Source: Platynereis dumerilii
Taxonomy: Eukaryota > Annelida > Polychaeta > Phyllodocida > Nereididae
Length of the DNA stretch: 64,000 bases
Direction of reading: 5' to 3'
Assembly (NCBI GenBank): GCA_026936325.1
Contig: JAPTHN010000005.1
Coordinates: forward strand, 58,891,514-58,955,513
The translations under genes and the position numbers were made by a program. Positions 9,701-20,442 of the stretch are shown here, in pieces (the stretch's first letter is position 1; each line of letters opens with the position of its first letter). The notes under the pieces were generated by a model. The model was not told the DNA's origin, ran no database searches, and saw only the letters and a program-made list of their open reading frames with translations.

Positions 9701-12700
9701 ACCAGCTTTTCCAATGGTATTAGTATCTTGGTGATGTCTAACTGCAGTTAGATGGCCAGCTCTTCTGCTAACTCATTTGGACATGAAATTGATGGAACTG
9801 TATGATTAGATTTACTGTAAAAATTAGGTAATGGATGAATAATTATTACCATCTGATGACACATTGACAATTCTGGCAGGAGCACTCGCCTTCAATTTGT
9901 CCAATAGTAGAAGTGTGAGCAGGAACCCTCCTTGAAAAGAATGATCATACAGACTGAAAAATTAAGCTGCTTTTGTATACAGAAAGATAAAAGACGCTAG
10001 ATTACATTTGGCAAGGAATTAGGAATTTTTTGTCTCATGCAAGCGGCATGATGCTATTGAAAATAGACAATTAAACATGATTAGCTGAATGACAGTAAAA
10101 TTGAGGACTTTCAGGCTTTGGAAGTTCACTGGAATAGGCCTTGAGACTCTGCCAAGGGACCATTCCGAATTTATGACTGGCATTCAGAATTTATAGGTTA
10201 CTGGGGGTGGGGGGAGTTTTGGTCGAAGGGGTACTAACTTTTCCCATGACATTGTGTTTCAAGGGGGGGGGGGGTTGCAAGACGTCCAAGGGGGGGTAAG
10301 AAAATTTAACAAAACATATATGTAATAGAATACGCATGTAACACTCAGTTTATTCATACATTTTTACATGCAAAAGTCAGCTAATCTATGCACGTGACCA
10401 TCCAAGGGGCTGATCTTCATTATATATGTGTACTGTTTTGTATGTCGATTGGGGGGGTACTAAAAATACACATGAAATCTATGGGTGGGGTACCAAAAAT
10501 CCACGGGGATCTTGGAGGGGGGTATAAATTTTTGACAGAAAGTTCTGACAAAGCTCCCAACCCCTGTTGCTTAAGGACTAGTAGTGAAATCCACCTACCC
10601 AGATGATTGACTCCCACATGATATTCAAATCCATCCTTAGTAGTTTTCCTTTCTCTCAGGAATAATCCAGCATTATTTACTAACATATCCAGCCTAGGTT
10701 CTGCTGAAATTATTTGAAAAGGATGCCATTATAAAAAATTGAAACAAGTGAATTAATTTTGCGTCATTTTTATTGCGAATTTGTGTAAGGCTATATCAAA
10801 AATCTTTAGACAAAATTATTTTGCCGTCGAACAGTCCTGGACGCTTTCACATACTTACAGGCATTGAAATTTTCAGCAAATTTACGGACTGCTTTAAGTG
10901 AAGACAGATCAAGTTTCATGAAAATAAGTTGGTCCGGACTGATGTCAGGAGCCTCTTTTAAAATGTCCTCCTTTGCCGCCAGCGCTCTTTGTTTGCTTCT
11001 ACATGCCATAATCACTCGTGCACCTGTGAAGATAATAATTTTCCAAATTTTGTCAGAATTTGTGGAATGAAAGTCATTACTCCACTGTCGTATTATTGGA
11101 GAACCAACAAGATCTCTCAGCTAGATTTTGAATAGCATGCCTGGATGATTTCAGTGTAAACCAAAAAGATAGTAGGTATTTTGAGTGCAGCCCTCTAAGT
11201 CCAGTTCTGGGCACTCATGCTCCTCAGTTTTGATGATGACAGGAGAAATATAGATAGGTAATATATGGTAAATTTAGTTCTATAAGCCCCGTTCTGGGTG
11301 CTTACGAGTGTTGACTGATGACATTGGATAAAGAACGGGAATCTTGGCATGTTACACACATAAACCATGTCAGGGATCTTTTACTGCCTGCCTCGCGCAT
11401 ACGCTACAACAAGGAGTCACCAATTTGGAATCATCTGAACAACATGCGGCTGGAATTTTTCTCATGAAGGTCACCTGAAAATTTGGAGGTCTCCGTCTGG
11501 CGTTCGAACCCATTTAGGGATCATCGTTGGAGCAAATGCAAACTTATGGCAAAAGAATCATATTTAGAACCTTTTTGTTTCTCATGGTATCAAAAAAATA
11601 ATTCTACTCATTATTAATAAATTTGGAAGTTTAAATGTTAAGAAGATTCAAGTCTGTAGAGAACTGTCTCTGTATTGGCTCTTGTCTTTTTATTTCAATC
11701 TATTGACAAAAAGGGCTCTCAGATAAGGCTGTACATGTTAGGGTGCATCAGCCGCCCCATGAAAAATAAAAAATAGAGATAGGCAGCTGTACCTTGTCAT
11801 GAAGTTGTGTTTTGGTAGCCAGATGAACATACTAAAAAATCAGCCAGATCAAATAATATTTAGGGGTGCCTCCGGAAGCATATTTCCTAAGACATTTTTC
11901 AGGAAAAGTTACGTTTCCGCAGAATCGCGGTTTGCGATATCTTAACTAATATAAAAGATAGAAGAAAAATAATGACATATTTGGATTCTGCTGAAAATTT
12001 CCTTCAAAATGAATACCTGGAACCTATACTTTCGTAGAGATAATGTTGATGCCATGGGGCAGGATGTGTTTTTATTTTGAATATTTTATTCGACTTCACT
12101 GATATGCAAAATTTTTTATTTAAATGACTGCAAGATACTTGGGCTTTAATTGTTCCTTTCTTATTTATTATGTTTGGTACATATGAGTCATAATATACTC
12201 AGTATTTCTCTTTGGCTCTCAAAGCTATTTCTATTATTCAAGGATTCAATGATCTTGATTAATGTTAAAATTACGACTGTATGACAATTAATAAGAAACA
12301 ACATTACTGATATGCTATGCATTAAGAAGTCATTATCTGTTTTAACACCGAGAAAACTTGCCTGATATTATAGCGCACATGAAGATGTGTCAATGTACAA
12401 TTGTACATAATATTGTAATCAACCATTCATATTCTGCAAATTAATGATATACAAATATTGTCTTTACATTGTATATTTTCTGGAAGTACTTTCTGAGACC
12501 ACATTACAGATGATTTCATATTTGTAGACATAAGGACTGAAAGTGATTTTTTTTTCTAGGACATGTATTCAATAGGGAAAAGTGACATCACTTTTCCCCA
12601 GAGGATAACATGTCCTAGAAAAAAAATCACATTCAGTCCTTGTGTCTACAAATATGAAATCATCTGTAAGCTTCAAACCAACATTTTTAGAGTAGGCCTA

Positions 12701-15484
12701 TATCCGGGACTATGTTCACCGAGACTGTCAATATACATAATGTGTATATCCTGCACTAGATGGATGGCAAGGTCCAAGGAGGATTTAATTCATAGATTTA
12801 ATCTATAGTCACAATTCCATGACAAGAATAGAAGCAATCTAATAAACATGGCGTTTTAAAAAAGGTATTGATTACTTGCAGTCTCATGCAGAAGGGTACA
12901 AACCTTCCTACTTTAATTCCATTATATTAGGAATTTGTGAGATCTGCATAAGTGATAAATGTTTTAGATGCCATACTGTGTGACCTTCAAGAAAAGTCTT
13001 TGAGAGGCAAAGTTGGATAGGCCTTTTAAAAGGATATTTTCATAAATATAAATAAATCAGATTAAATTCATTAAAACCAATCATCCTGCACGTGTTAAGA
13101 ATGGTCAAGTTTAAGATATTGCAGTAAATTAATAATGAAGAAAGAGAATATCATTTCAAATGCAGAAATATAGAAAGAAAGAGAAGTAGTACTTACATTC
13201 CTCTAACTACCATAACACAAGCTCAAGCCATGGTACGTCTTCCCGGCTCTATTTTTTTTTTTTCATAGGACAGCTGATGAACCTTAATGTACATGGTAAA
13301 TGGAGTCATTTCCTTGTCCACAAAAAGTATTAGGGCTAGTTTTTCATAAGGTTTCAAGAAATTGGGACTTATGGTCACTTATCACCACATGGCATAGCAA
13401 ACTTGTTTTTTTCTCTTTTCGTAGTCATAAAACTTTTTGAGATCATCATTAATAATTGAAATTGCTTTGAGAGATAAAATTGAATACTGAGTAAATCGCT
13501 ACTGATATTTATGAAACATAATTTATATGAAGAGAAAAGCAAAGAATAAGTACCATGCAGTCATGCAAACAGAAACTTGTGTATATCAATGACGTCGTAC
13601 ATAATAATCGAAGTAAAAGCATATCTCGCAGTACATGATCACCATAATGTTGACGGAAACATAGGTTCCAGGTATTCATTTTGAAGGAAATTTTCTGTAG
13701 AATCCAAATATGTCATTAGTTTTTTTCTATCATCTATATTACTCAAGTTATCGCAAACCGCGATCTTACGGAAACGTAATTTATCCTGGAAAACTCAAAA
13801 GAAAGATGCTCTCGGAGGCACCCCTAAATATCCATCGATCAAGCTGAAATTTCATAATCTTATTTTGTGTGGTAAAACCCAACTATGGACCAAGGTACAG
13901 CTGGATCGGTTGATGTTGGGGCAACTGATGCACCCTAGTACATGTAATATGTAAAACATTTAAGAACCTAATCAATGTGGCAACCAAGGTCCCTCCTCAA
14001 TCAACCATTTTGAAATACAGCAGCCTCATTAAATTTGTAGAGGTCTTTCCTGCGCAGGCGGAAACATGCTACAATGTAGACATTTTGCTGCTGTTGAATG
14101 CTTGTGTGTATATTATCTAGAACTTTTTTTGTTTTAGACTGAAATTCCTTAAGACAAAATACTGGAAAGCCTTTTAAATTATGACAGTCTTTCAAGTTTA
14201 TTTATTTTATTCAAATAATACATATAACCTTTCTTACATAGTAATTCACACCTCTTGATTATTTGCATCTGCTCTGATGGAATCCCCTTTGCCTTTCAAC
14301 AAGATGATTTGTGTTGTTGACCAAGCCAAGGAGTCTAACTTAATGAGTGTGTTTGTTGAATATTTGATTATTTGGGTCAGCTATGCTGTATTAATTATGC
14401 TGTCAAGACAGAGGCAGTTCAACAAAAAAGTGTGTTTTTATCATACAGATAATTGTAACTTGTTAACAACCACATTATTATTAACTCTTGGTCACATAAT
14501 TTCACTTACTATGCAAACAGGCCAGATAATATGTCATTTGGTGGGCTCCCCCAAAACAAAAATAGCCCTCCCCCCTTATTGTAGTGCCACCTACTGACAA
14601 TACCTTTGGTAATCCCCATATGGAGACAGACCCATTCAATGCAACGCAGTGATCAAAAGCCTGTGCAGAGAATATGCCATTTGTCTTAAGACCCCAAGGT
14701 AAAACAAACAATTCATTTTTGGTCTTAACTCACAAGCTGTATTTTATTTGTAATTTGATGATAAAAGACAATTACAGAAAATATCACCATCAACAGTTTT
14801 GGCTGAAGGCGAGGATTTAGTTAAGATTAAAATTATTTTGTATTGAGAATAAATTCAAATAATTGTTGTTTGAAAAAATTTGGCAGAATTATGATAATAA
14901 TTGGCCTTCCCTGTCAGGTGACTCCTATTGGAAAGGAAAAGGTGGATGAGAGGGGGATGGTGGCGGGTGAAATAATTGTATAACTCACTATATTGCGTAG
15001 AATATTAGATTGTTTGAAGAGGTGTGCTGGTTGTAGGATTCTTAGTCTGGAAAGAGGGTGAGTGACTCGGATTTAGGGGTCACGTGACAGGTCAGGGGTT
15101 ATTTATAGCACAGTAACTTGGGGCCTCAGACAAATAGATTTATATCAAAAATCCTGTTTTGACTTAAGACCCCAAGGTAAAACAAACAATTCATTTTTGA
15201 TCTTAACTCACAAGTTGTATTTTAAATAAATTCAAATAATTGCAGTTTGAAAATTTGGCAGAAATATGATAATAATTGGCTTACTTGTAATGAGGAAGTA
15301 AAAATCTACGTAACTTTGGGCCTCAGACAAATAGATTTTTATCAAAAATCTTGTTTTCTTGAGAAATATATTAATAACTTTATAGCTCACCTCTCTTGGC
15401 CAATTCCTTTGCTGTTGGTTTCCCTATTCCTGTGTTACATCCAGTCACAATGATCGTCTTCCCATCCAGTCTTACTTGCTCCAT
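6767..15484 (-). CDS. Retinol dehydrogenase-like short-chain dehydrogenase, copy A (7 exons, 301 aa)
   Basis: Exons on the minus strand: 15484-15391, 11023-10859, 10703-10599, 9930-9850, 9113-8976, 8171-7967, 6884-6767. All introns are GT/AG and phases join without a stop: 906 nt, 301 residues. Motifs: NAD(P) loop TGCNTGIG (14-21), NNAG (96-99), VNVSSDAH with the active-site Ser (144-150), YGQSK catalytic Tyr175 and Lys179, and [17 protein letters not shown] after the active site. This order and spacing is the RDH11-14 (SDR7C) pattern, enzymes that interconvert retinal or other aldehydes and alcohols with NADP(H). The protein starts directly at the Rossmann fold ([15 protein letters not shown]), lacking the N-terminal membrane anchor of RDH11, though a Cys-rich hydrophobic stretch ([12 protein letters not shown]) could contact a membrane. 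The substrate cannot be read from sequence. Close paralogue: RDH-B. Confidence 0.93.
7232..7620. mobile_element. hAT-type MITE in RDH-A intron 6
   Basis: Terminal inverted repeats TAGGGCTGAAAC at 7232 and GTTTCAGCCCTA ending at 7620, flanked by the 8-bp target duplication CTTTTGTT (7224-7231 and 7621-7628). 8-bp duplications with TAGGG-type ends are the hAT signature. 389 bp, no coding capacity, several CCCGGG motifs inside. The matching intron of RDH-B lacks it. Confidence 0.85.
8560..8800. repeat. Possible short repeat rich in CAGCC/GGCTG, RDH-A intron 5
   Basis: Several CAGCCAGCC and GGCTGGGG motifs in both orientations, absent from the matching part of RDH-B. Probably an insertion. Ends not defined. 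Confidence 0.3.
9440..9745. mobile_element. Inverted-repeat MITE in RDH-A intron 4
   Basis: Contains AGTTAGATACC and GGTATCTAACT arms and an inner inverted pair around TCTAACATGC and GCATGTTAGA, so much of its first 120 bp can fold back on itself. A related sequence lies at 39440-39620 (shared AATCCTTAGC, GGCGCTAACA, CAGTTAGATACCAGCTTTTCC). RDH-B lacks it at the matching place (about 22045), which marks it as an insertion. Confidence 0.65.
10190..10560. repeat. G-rich low-complexity insertion, RDH-A intron 3
   Basis: Repeated runs of 5-11 G on the plus strand with interspersed GGGGTA motifs. The matching part of RDH-B has only a short spacer here, so it is an insertion or expansion private to copy A. 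No ends were resolved. Confidence 0.4.
11170..11535. repeat. Old dispersed repeat shared by both RDH copies (intron 1)
   Basis: Segment with CCCTCTAAGTCCAGTTCT, ATGTTACACA, ATCTTTTACTG, CACCAATTTGGA and a tRNA-B-box-like GTTCGAACCC. The counterpart at 23490-24720 has the same blocks but is split by the element at 23668-24568. Present in both copies, so it is older than the duplication. It could be a degenerate SINE. The family was not recognised. Confidence 0.4.
11739..13936. mobile_element. hAT-like foldback element with long inverted repeats (RDH-A intron 1)
   Basis: Ends TAGGGTGCATCAG at 11739 and CTGATGCACCCTA ending at 13936, flanked by the 8-bp duplication GTACATGT. RDH-B has the uninterrupted target (GTACATATAATATG, about 24925). 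The terminal inverted repeats extend about 310 bp (11739-12050 with 13630-13936), both containing the block CGCGGTTTGCGATA. A second near-perfect palindrome sits in the middle (12505-12668). The 8-bp duplication and TAGGG ends point to hAT. Long-armed foldback structure is unusual for that superfamily. No transposase frame seen. Confidence 0.85.
12505..12668. repeat. Central 160-bp palindrome of the foldback element
   Basis: Left arm from CAGATGATTTCATATTTGTAG, right arm ending CTACAAATATGAAATCATCTG, with TTTCTAGGACATGT and ACATGTCCTAGAAA as inner arms and AAAAGTGATGTCACTTTT near the centre. A decayed relative with the same CTAGGA...TCACTTTTCC arms is at 38640-38835. Confidence 0.8.
14685..15285. 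repeat. Local duplication in RDH-A intron 1
   Basis: The block CCAAGGTAAAACAAACAATT, a following CTTAACTCACAAG, and TTTGGCAGAA-ATATGATAATAATTGGC occur twice (14695-14905 and 15170-15285). No function suggested. Confidence 0.5.
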
Positions 15485-15896
15485 TTTCTCAATTTTAAAG
15501 CTTCCAGTTTATGGCGTATAAAGTGTGCAGTCCTTGTATAATTAATTTTAAAGAGCAGAGTTCCACTCTCTAAACTCTAACCTGTGTGCAGTCAAGTGTA
15601 AATACTCTATTGTGGCATGTCTTGTATTCTCCCCCATAACCTTTATTCTGGTGTTTGTTTATTTTTTGAAGTTGTTTTGTGAAAATTTTGTTGGCCCTCT
15701 CAGGTTCTGATGTTACTTATTATCATTGGTTATGACAGTTCATTTTGCCAATTTGGCCTGGTTTTCAAATAGTGTAAAGAATGTGGTTGAGTCTAGTTTA
15801 TCATGGTGTTACATACCCATATGATTGTCGACAATCATATAATATTATTATTTTAAAAATTGTTGAGATGCTTCGAGATGAAAGCTTGCTGTGTTA

Positions 15897-16623
15897 CTAC
15901 AGGGAATCAAGAAGTGCAACGAAATGACAATGTATTTGGTGCCCAAGTAGCTGTGCCACGTCACAAATTTTCATGCTCCTCTGAGCACAGTAGTGTATCA
16001 CACTTGACAATTATTATCATTCTATGAAACAACACTCTTGTATGATTGTGATTCCCAGCATTGCACTGTACAAATTGCATGGAGACTGAATCCTGAGAGT
16101 CTACCAACATACAAATAAATTGATCATGTGATTGACTTTTTGCAATCATACTATTAATTCACGGACCCCTATGAGCTACTCCAGCCAAACTACTGATTGC
16201 TCACTTTTGAAAACTTGCAAGCATATTTTCTGTATTCTATACAATGTTTTCAGCCAGGTTTGATGTTCAAATTACAGTCACAGGAATTGATATGATTTTT
16301 TCCCATAATTTAACCAGAGGCCACTAGAAATCACCCTTTATTTTCCCCTTCCCTTTAATACATGCTATCAGCGATCTTATGCTAGTATATCATAATATAC
16401 TGACTGAGAGAGTAATGCCTTTTTCTTAAATTCTATTCGACAAAACTATAAAAAGGCACTGCTGAAAGATAGGGAGAGAGGGAGATAGAAAGTCTCCCCC
16501 CCCCCCCTGAATTTGGCCAACAAAGGTGCTATACAAATAAATATGGCAAATTTTTCCGGGGTTTTCCTGGCTGCACATGCCCTCCAAACTTATTGCTGCC
16601 CTTTAGGTAGATAGGTAGATAGG

Positions 16624-16684
<61 letters not shown>

Positions 16685-17093
16685 GAACAGATAGCATGGT
16701 AGAGAGATCATGATCGATGGATTCATAGTTTCATACATTCATTCGCATGCATTTTGTCAGCTGATGACGACTATATGTATCAGAGAAAATATACTTTAAA
16801 ATTAAATATATTCCATAATAATTATTAGTAATTTTTACTGGACTGGAGACAGTGCACTGTCTGACAATGAAAGACTGGTACATTGTCCTAACTGTGATCA
16901 ACTATGTCATTTTTGCTTTGTTGAACTTAATCACCTCTTTATAATCAAATGGAAAGTGCTGATTGATTGTTGTCTTCACCTTAGGAAATATTTACACTGT
17001 GTGGTCAATGGTGCATATAAAAATCACTCGTCACAAGACCACTTTGGCCACTAATCATATGATCCTTTCGTTGCACTTCTTGTTTCCCTGTAG
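15897..17093. mobile_element. TA-flanked TIR element upstream of RDH-A
   Basis: Ends CTACAGGGAATCAAGAAGTG (15897) and its imperfect complement ending CCCTGTAG (17093), flanked by TA on both sides. The matching point in copy B (about 29578, GTGTTAATGTC) is empty and becomes the filled site by adding one TA. TA duplication suggests Tc1/mariner/pogo or another TA-targeting group. No transposase frame. It contains the TAGA microsatellite at 16605-16686. Confidence 0.8.
16605..16686 (+). repeat. (TAGG/TAGA)n microsatellite
   Basis: Four TAGG-type units pass into about 18 TAGA/GATA units. It lies inside the TA-flanked element and creates a spurious Ser/Leu/Ile/Tyr-repeat reading frame. Confidence 0.95.
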
Positions 17094-18187
17094 TAATGTT
17101 CATTCACTTCATTGTGTTCCATTATCTTAATTTTTTTTTTTCTCATGGGCCTAACTATCCATCTAACCTATCATGCCAGACTCCATGAGTCCCTCTATAA
17201 GCCGATGACACTAATTAGATTGTTTGGATTCTCAAAACATGTTAACTGATCGGTTACATAGTGTTTTTATAAACATTGGTCAAGTAATTCTAACTGACTG
17301 GTTAAGTAACTTTCATAAACATTATTTTTGTTTATATCTTTTGACTAATTATCAAAACTAGTTTTGTCATTTTGTTCTGTTCCTCTCAGTATTACAGTAT
17401 AACTTGCAATGGCACTAATAATTTAAACGTATAAACATTCATTTTGTTATCCAATGTTATTGTTATTAATCTGAGATTCCCACATTTTGAAAGTTGTTCT
17501 GTTATATCATGCGCATTTGCATGCTGCTTGTGGCTGTTTACTTTGTCATTTTCAGTAGGCTGCTATCATGCAGTACCCGCTGGTCCAAGCTGTCGTCGCT
17601 TGCCCATTTGCTTGCCCATTGACACCAGAGGAAATGCAATGAATCTTCTATTATTGATTTCTGAACTGATCTGGTCTTGTAAAAACATTAAATTTGTTTT
17701 TGTGACATTTTGTAACAAATTATTTAATCCACTATCTAAATATGATCCAGGCAAAACTTATAACTACTGAGGAAAATAATAGACGTGTATTATGTAAAAT
17801 AAATATTTATTTCAACAACAAAGACTGTACAGTATGATTCCAGTGAGGATTATTCCAGGGCAACCCTTTGTCATTTTGTAAGTTAAGGGTGTTCTGTGAC
17901 AAAATACTGAGGTTCGAATGCCTTTTCAGAATCACAATTAAATTGGAAACATTATTACATGACTGCAAACTGTAGAAACTGCCTATATTTGCCCTATCTT
18001 GGAATTTGATGATGATTCCGATGTTAATGTGGATTGATATTGGCTAATAAAGAATCTGTCTGTCAAACAACTTTGTTTAAGTTGTAAAACTGATTTACCA
18101 ACATTGCTAATAGGTTTGGGTAGATGTATTATTAAATTGTAAAAACCATTGGCTGTGCATTTGATCAGAAAGATGCATTTGAGGTTT

Positions 18188-18731
18188 GTTGCTATGGAAC
18201 TGGCTACAGCAGTGTTTCCATGGCAATGGTAAACTTTTAGATTGTTAATTGCATTCAGAGATGAATATTAATCAAAATTATGTCCATTCATCAAATGAAT
18301 TTGAAGATAACATTGGAACATGCCTCTCCTTAGCTTCAGGTTTATAAAAGTAATTTTAAACAAACATTAAATCAGTCTCCATAGCGACTATATTATATGA
18401 GATATTTCCAATATTTTTTGTTTAAGATTGTCCACAAAGAGATGCTCTATTGTTATCATAACAACGTTTTTGCTTGTATGTTTATTTTTTCTCTCCAAAT
18501 CAAACATTTTAATACCATCTTTTAAAAAATTTATGATTTTTTATATTTCTGTTACCATAGCAACCCACAAGCACCATGTAAACCACAATTTTTGCTTGCA
18601 TCTGAGAGAGTTAGTTATGGAGATACTGTGTGCCAAAATTGAAATTGTTCCTTAAAGCAGAAGGAAAGTTATTCAATAAAATGTTGTTCATTAGCGGGTT
18701 CTTATTTTTTCGAGAGTGTTGCCATGGAAAC
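18188..18731. promoter_or_regulatory. Cluster of six X-box (RFX)-like motifs
   Basis: GTTGCTATGGAACT (18188), GTTTCCATGGCAAT (18214), GTCTCCATAGCGAC (18375), GTTATCATAACAAC (18452), GTTACCATAGCAAC (18551) and GTTGCCATGGAAAC (18718). The last two fit the RFX X-box consensus closely and the others are one or two bases away. They lie 260-800 bp before the acidic exon, in presumed intron. They could instead be a decayed dispersed repeat built on the same palindrome. Confidence 0.45.
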
Positions 18732-18993
18732 TTGAATAAAAAAAATCCTCCACCTGGGAATTCTGGGGAATTTTTTTTGGTGAAACTAGAGATTTCAAGG
18801 ATTTATTTGGTACCAAATTTGTACTGTTATAAAGAGGTCCAGGGTTAACCCCAGTTTTTACTGACCTATAAGCCTCACTGTAATTAAGTTATATAATTAT
18901 GGAACAGTATGGAATAGTAGTCAGTATTTTATAAATCAATTTTAGTTTAAAATTTTGATCTATATTTTTTCAAATTATAATTTGAATTTGCAG

Positions 18994-19243
18994 TGATTTG
19001 GATGAGGAAGATTTAGAAATGCTGAACAGATCTGCAAGTGAAGATGAGCATGAAGAAGGTGATGATGACGATGATAATGATGACGAGGCAGGTGAAGAAG
19101 ATGATGATGATGCAGAGGATGAAGATGCGGAAGATGATGATACGGAAGAAGGAAAGGAAGAAGAAGAAGAGAGTTCAGATGGAGCAGAAGATGAGGAAGA
19201 TATAGTCAAAGATTTTGAATTGTCTGATTTGGATTCTGATTAG
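18994..19243 (+). CDS. Terminal exon of an acidic protein, function unknown
   Basis: A good acceptor (TTTGAATTTGCAG ending 18993) opens a frame with one leading base, then DLDEEDLEMLNRSASEDEHE, a long Asp/Glu run, and the C-terminus DIVKDFELSDLDSD before TAG 19241-19243. An AT-rich 3' UTR follows. Acidic tails of this kind end many nucleolar, chromatin and RNP proteins, and the SD/ED sites look like CK2 targets. I do not recognise the family. No upstream exons were found between here and RDH-A, so they are either very short or lie beyond it. The opposite-strand serine-rich frame is a shadow. Confidence 0.6.
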
Positions 19244-19249
19244 AATAAT

Positions 19250-20420
19250 CAATTAGAAATTACCACAGACAATTGTTATTTTATGAAATATTTTATTCAT
19301 TGTACATTATGTAAACATGTACTGGAATATAAAATATTTTGAATATATGATTTAATTTTGAATTTTCGTGAGTATACCTGTAAATGCAAAGCAAGGCAGT
19401 GTCATAAATGCTTCATCGTAGGCATGTTCCAGGATTATTCCAATATTCTAAAAAGTAATTGATAAGTGCATTTGCTATGTTTATTTGCATTAATTTACGA
19501 AATGGGTTATATTAAAAGGTTGGACTGTTAAGTTGAAACCTGTGACTCTCATCAAAGTGTTTACATGACACAAAAATGCATTGAATTATCATTTGAAATT
19601 GCTTGTGGTATAACTGTTATACCATGGTCACACAACCTATTGCTTTGGCAATCACATTTCAAGTGTGAACTCTGTTGACCTTAGGTGCGAAACAGGTGAT
19701 TATAACAAACAGTCAATGCCAAACAATGCTAAACAAGATAATCCAGCCTGCTATTTTGTAACAGGGCCTCTTGAAACACTGTCAGAACATAAGAATATGT
19801 TGAAACCCTTTAATTCAGTAACAAAGAAATCTGAAGGTGTACTTTTGCATAGATATAGCCAATAATGACTACATAGACAGTTCTGCATGGTGCTATGTTG
19901 CTGACAACAATTAGATTTATAGTAATTTGGCTTTTTTTGAGACATGTGCTTTTCTCAAGACATTGTTATGATCAAACAGGAAGTGCAACACCAGTGCCAC
20001 CTTACCTACACATGTATACGTGATTATTGACTGGTATGTTTCCAGGTGTTTAATTGCATTGCAGTTCGTAACTGAGTTCCCTTCATCAAGTTCTGGCTTT
20101 TTCTGGTGTTTGAAAGGCCCATACTGCAGCGTGCATTCTCTGTGCGCGGTTTCTTTATCTGCTTGGGTTGGCATAGATGGAGCATTGCTTAAGTAACTTT
20201 AAAACTAAAATTCAAGAACTTCTGCCTGAGCGAGTGCCAGAAATTGTGTTGTCAAAATGACTGTCTAGCTGTGACTGACTCATTGGTCCTGAAAATGAGA
20301 AAGGCTCTAAGGTTCCTTTGTGAACCAAATGTCACTTTTTGTGAGCGATTTAAATAAGTGTCCATTTGTGGTCCCTCAAAATTTGTTAAGAGCCATGTAG
20401 TTTCATTGATTGTGGCGATT
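19250..20420. other. Spacer between the duplicated blocks, no gene seen
   Basis: 3' UTR of the acidic exon, then AT-rich single-copy-looking sequence with only short frames lacking coding character. It ends where similarity to the RDH-A 3' region begins (about 20420). Confidence 0.5.
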
Positions 20421-20442
20421 TTTGGCCTAGTAGACCCCAATT

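Larger units (their letters stand above)
6740..17860. repeat. Segmental duplication, copy A
   Basis: Holds RDH-A, its introns and about 2.4 kb of upstream flank. The same order of exons, intron fragments and upstream sequence recurs at 20420-30520. Alignable landmarks include intron 1 (13970-14100 with 24950-25090), upstream flank (15680-15840 with 29380-29540) and the end of homology (17810-17855 with 30465-30510, CAGTATGATTCCAGTGAGGA). Each copy has insertions the other lacks. Edges are by eye. Confidence 0.85.

Noticed and set aside
11500-11520. tRNA or SINE from the GTTCGAACCC word
   Set aside because: No cloverleaf or A-box at the right distance; kept only as an old repeat.
11739-13936. 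Polinton-like reading of the long inverted arms
   Set aside because: 8-bp target duplication, TAGGG ends and 2.2-kb length do not fit; no coding genes.
16529-16738. Repeating SIYL frame (also at 57421-57764)
   Set aside because: Translation of TAGA/GATA microsatellites.
18970-19209. Serine-rich minus-strand frame
   Set aside because: Shadow of the acidic Asp/Glu exon, which has an acceptor, phase and 3' UTR on the plus strand.
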